From positions 1,069,001-1,133,000 of the forward strand of contig JAWKLJ010000002.1 in assembly GCA_041392805.1 (NCBI GenBank): a stretch of 64,000 nucleotides of DNA. The letters run 5' to 3'. The notes below the pieces were generated by a model. That model was not told the origin of the DNA, did no database searches, and saw only the letters and a program-made list of their open reading frames with translations. Shown here piece after piece: positions 61,425-64,000 of the stretch; within the stretch, counting starts at the first letter, position 1; the number at the start of each line of letters is the position of its first letter. A program made the translations under genes and the position numbers. The stretch is from Saprospiraceae bacterium. Lineage in GTDB: Bacteria; Bacteroidota; Bacteroidia; Chitinophagales; Saprospiraceae.

Positions 61425-64000
61425 TTGAAAGTCCGGTATTTACTAATCTTCTCCTTCCTCTTAGTATGGCCATGGTCCTTACAGGCACAGACTGATTATA
61501 CCCCCGGTATTCGTTATGATCTAACGCTTCGTTTTGAAGCAATCGGATCGGAACATGGACTGCCACATAAGACCATACATGCTTTATTTCAGGATCATAT
61601 GGGATTTATCTGGTTAGGAACACCTATCGGATTGGTAAAATACGATGGATATCAATTTCAAACTTTTAAATATCAGACGTCTGATTCTATAGCCCATTTA
61701 GAGGGACGAAGCCGTATCCATGTCAGTTCGATTGCTGAAGATCCAAACGGAGATCTTTGGGTCGGATGTCGGTTTGAACACCCTGACCAACCAGTTCTAT
61801 TCCGGTTCGATCGGGAGAAGGAAGTCTTGATCCCACAACTTTTTGATCAACAAAAAAATACGACGATTATTCGCGAGAATATCCAGAAGATTCAAATCGG
61901 AGCAGGTTTTATCTGGATTTTAGCCAACCGGCTTAACCGTCTGCCCATTCCACTATCTGATGAAACTGAAAAAGCGGTTGATGAGAAGGACCTTGTATCT
62001 TTCGATAAAAGCGCTATAATCAATATTTATAAAGATAGTCGGGAACAGCTTTGGTTTCCCGGCCAGAATGGCATTTATCGATGGATTACCGAACCTGATT
62101 CTCTGCAATTTTATCCGATTCCTCTTCCTCCTGAAATACAAAAGCCTGCGCGTAATGTAATGTACAATATATTGGAAACTAGAGGTGGGAAGCTATTAAT
62201 ATTCCCTGTTTATCCGGGATATTTGTTACGGTTTGATCCAATTGACGGCTCTTATGAAACAGTGAAAAAGGAGGGGCTCGTGTTTAAACGCCATTTGCTG
62301 CAAATGAGTCCGGAACAGCTTTGGTTCGGTAAGCATGAAGGCAGAGGGGGAATGCACATTTTTGATCTGGAAAATTTTAAAATATCCCAGGTTGATATAC
62401 AAGTCGATGGCCATCTTTTCTTCCCAACAGCCCGTATTCATAGTTTTCTAAAGGATGATACTGGAAATGTCTGGGTGGGTACACAGGATGGCCCCTTATT
62501 AAAATATGAACCCCAGCGGAACAACTTTCACTGGCTCCATTTTGAAGCTGAGCACTCAAATACCCTGCCACATAACTCAATATCCGCCGTCAAGCAGGAT
62601 CAGAAAGGTAATTATTGGATCACTTCCTTTGGAGGCGGGTTGAGTCGATGGGACCGGCAAAAAAACACCTTTACTCATTTCCGAGCACAGCCGGATAGAT
62701 TCAAGGGGCCATTATCGGATTTTTTACTTGGCCTCGAGATTACGCCGGATGGGAAGACCTGGTTTGGCGAAGGCTTTTCGGCCGGTTCTTATGATCCGGC
62801 TTCCGGTCAATTCAAGCACTATGAAGAAAGTGGTACAGTCTGGACGGTTTATGGCGATTCCCAAAAGCGGATTTGGCTGGCAAAATTTGGAGGAGGTTTG
62901 CGCCGCTATGATCCAGGAACAGATGATTTTATCCCTATTGGAATGCCGGACCCGAATGATACAACCCGTACCATCTTTCCGTTCCTGGGCGGAATATATG
63001 AGGACAGCCGGGGCGACCTCTGGTTGGGCTCTCATTCCCCCGGGATGGGTGGCTTTTTTCGCTTCGATCCGGAAACGGAGCATTTTGAAGTGTTTAAAAT
63101 GCCAGAGGCGCACGCTTTTTGGGAAGACCGCAGGGGCTATATTTGGATAGGTAGTGTGAATGGGCTTTATCGGTTTGATCCGAAGAATGGCCAATTCAAG
63201 CTTTACCTGGAAGAAGATGGATTATCCAATAATGCAGTAAATGCAATTATTGAAGATGAGGTCGGCTATATTTGGATGGCAACAGATAATGGTCTTTCCC
63301 GCTTTGATCCTGCCGTAGAGACCTTTCGCAATTATTTTCAAAGGGACGGCTTGCCCAGCAATTCGTTTTTTGAAGGCGCTTATAAAAATGAAGAAGGGGA
63401 ATTGTTTTTCTGGGGCAATTTTGGTTTACTCTACTTCCATCCCGACAGCATAAGAGAAAATGAGATTCTGCCCCGCCTTGCCTTCACTGGTATGGATCTT
63501 TTTGGAGAACCTATACAAATTGGAGAAAACGGGCCGCTGCAAAAACATATTTCCCTGACCGAGGAGATTCATCTTGCACATTGGCAAAATGACCTAACGA
63601 TTCATTATGCCGCCTTGCATTACAAGAATCCGACGAAGAACCAGTACCAGGTGCAACTGGTAAACTACCACGATTCCTGGCAAGGTATGGAGGATCAGCG
63701 TTTCACCAATTTTACCAATCTCTCTCCCAACAGCTATACCTTCCGCGTCAGAGCCGCCAACAGTGACGGTGTCTGGAACGAAGAAGGGATTGCTCTCCGA
63801 ATTATCATCTATCCACCCTGGTACTGGAACAGCTGGTCGCAGTTACTCTACCTGGCTTTGACCTCTGGTCTGATCCTCGGTATCTACCGCTTCCAGCTCA
63901 ACCGCCGCCTGACCCTTGCAGAGGCTAGTCGCCTGCTCGAACTCGATGAATTAAAAAACCGGCTATATACCAATATCACCCATGAGTTTCGCACGCCGCT
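61425..64000 (+). CDS. Hybrid two-component system sensor, 3' partial
   Basis: The frame is open from 61392 to the window end. TTG at 61425 is the best start because a perfect signal peptide follows (KVRYLLIFSFLLVWPWSLQAQ); there is no ATG before it. About 700 residues hold repeated propeller units (FQDHMGFIWLGTPIGLVKYDG, FQDD-like DSRGDLWLGS, EDEVGYIWMATDNGLSRFDP), as in periplasmic sensors of Bacteroidota HTCS proteins. A Y_Y_Y domain (YHDSWQGMEDQRFTNFTNL), one membrane helix near 63830-63890, and the histidine-kinase H-box NITHEFRTP follow at the very edge. Kinase, receiver and HTH domains lie beyond the window. Confidence 0.9.
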   Translation, partial: MKVRYLLIFSFLLVWPWSLQAQTDYTPGIRYDLTLRFEAIGSEHGLPHKTIHALFQDHMGFIWLGTPIGLVKYDGYQFQTFKYQTSDSIAHLEGRSRIHVSSIAEDPNGDLWVGCRFEHPDQPVLFRFDREKEVLIPQLFDQQKNTTIIRENIQKIQIGAGFIWILANRLNRLPIPLSDETEKAVDEKDLVSFDKSAIINIYKDSREQLWFPGQNGIYRWITEPDSLQFYPIPLPPEIQKPARNVMYNILETRGGKLLIFPVYPGYLLRFDPIDGSYETVKKEGLVFKRHLLQMSPEQLWFGKHEGRGGMHIFDLENFKISQVDIQVDGHLFFPTARIHSFLKDDTGNVWVGTQDGPLLKYEPQRNNFHWLHFEAEHSNTLPHNSISAVKQDQKGNYWITSFGGGLSRWDRQKNTFTHFRAQPDRFKGPLSDFLLGLEITPDGKTWFGEGFSAGSYDPASGQFKHYEESGTVWTVYGDSQKRIWLAKFGGGLRRYDPGTDDFIPIGMPDPNDTTRTIFPFLGGIYEDSRGDLWLGSHSPGMGGFFRFDPETEHFEVFKMPEAHAFWEDRRGYIWIGSVNGLYRFDPKNGQFKLYLEEDGLSNNAVNAIIEDEVGYIWMATDNGLSRFDPAVETFRNYFQRDGLPSNSFFEGAYKNEEGELFFWGNFGLLYFHPDSIRENEILPRLAFTGMDLFGEPIQIGENGPLQKHISLTEEIHLAHWQNDLTIHYAALHYKNPTKNQYQVQLVNYHDSWQGMEDQRFTNFTNLSPNSYTFRVRAANSDGVWNEEGIALRIIIYPPWYWNSWSQLLYLALTSGLILGIYRFQLNRRLTLAEASRLLELDELKNRLYTNITHEFRTP

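Noticed and set aside
1..64000. rRNA, tRNA, insertion sequence with transposase, prophage
   Set aside because: None could be supported from sequence; all long ORFs are accounted for by metabolic, secreted or regulatory proteins.

Overview
The window reads as chromosomal DNA of a Bacteroidota bacterium, most likely from the Saprospiraceae/Lewinella side of the phylum. This is inferred from C-terminal type IX secretion sorting domains on several secreted proteins, PKD-repeat proteins, SusE/hybrid-two-component style architecture, a TonB/ExbB/ExbD cassette, lipoprotein signals of the FxxCxxE kind, and the near absence of Shine-Dalgarno sites. I see no tRNA, rRNA, CRISPR, phage or transposase gene.

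Layout. 1-9.8 kb is a plus-strand acyl-CoA catabolism operon: both subunits of a biotin-dependent acyl-CoA carboxylase of methylcrotonyl-CoA type, a crotonase, a beta-keto acid cleavage enzyme, a nitronate monooxygenase, two short-chain dehydrogenases (PECR-like and HSDL2-like) and an acyl-CoA dehydrogenase fused to an SCP2 domain. A four-helix-bundle gene between the carboxylase subunits is broken by a 162-bp palindromic MITE-like element and by a one-base frameshift. 10-28 kb holds two flavin monooxygenases, a sulfatase, a Gfo/Idh/MocA oxidoreductase, a CE15-type esterase, secreted PKD, beta-helix and subtilisin proteins, and an intergenic array of 169-bp tandem repeats. 28-32.5 kb carries exbB-exbD-exbD-tonB and folC.

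34.2-50.2 kb is the most striking region: a minus-strand secondary-lipid (PUFA-synthase-like, pfa) operon, tetR-pfaA-pfaC(+AT)-pfaD. PfaA appears as two ORFs (KS-AT-ACPx3 and KR-DH), but the second has no proper start and is joined to the first by a -1 shift on a run of ten A. Corrected, it is one 2274-residue synthase. The third megasynthase is KS-CLF-AT-DH-DH, an order I associate with myxobacterial Pfa3 rather than marine PfaC. A TetR regulator starts the operon and a clean inverted repeat lies upstream of it. No phosphopantetheinyl transferase gene is in the window.

50.4-54.6 kb encodes an acid-sugar-dehydratase-like enolase-superfamily enzyme with a complete tripartite tricarboxylate transporter (TctC-TctB-TctA). 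54.6-64 kb has a 30-bp tandem repeat, a secreted sugar dehydrogenase-like protein, a dolichyl-phosphate mannose synthase-like glycosyltransferase, a lipoprotein, a secreted CE1/PHB-depolymerase-like esterase and the 5' part of a hybrid two-component sensor.

A second theme is intergenic DNA: at least six hyphenated palindromes (three of them 160-162 bp), CT-rich mirror hairpins, and three different tandem arrays. They look like non-autonomous mobile or recombining sequences spread between genes.
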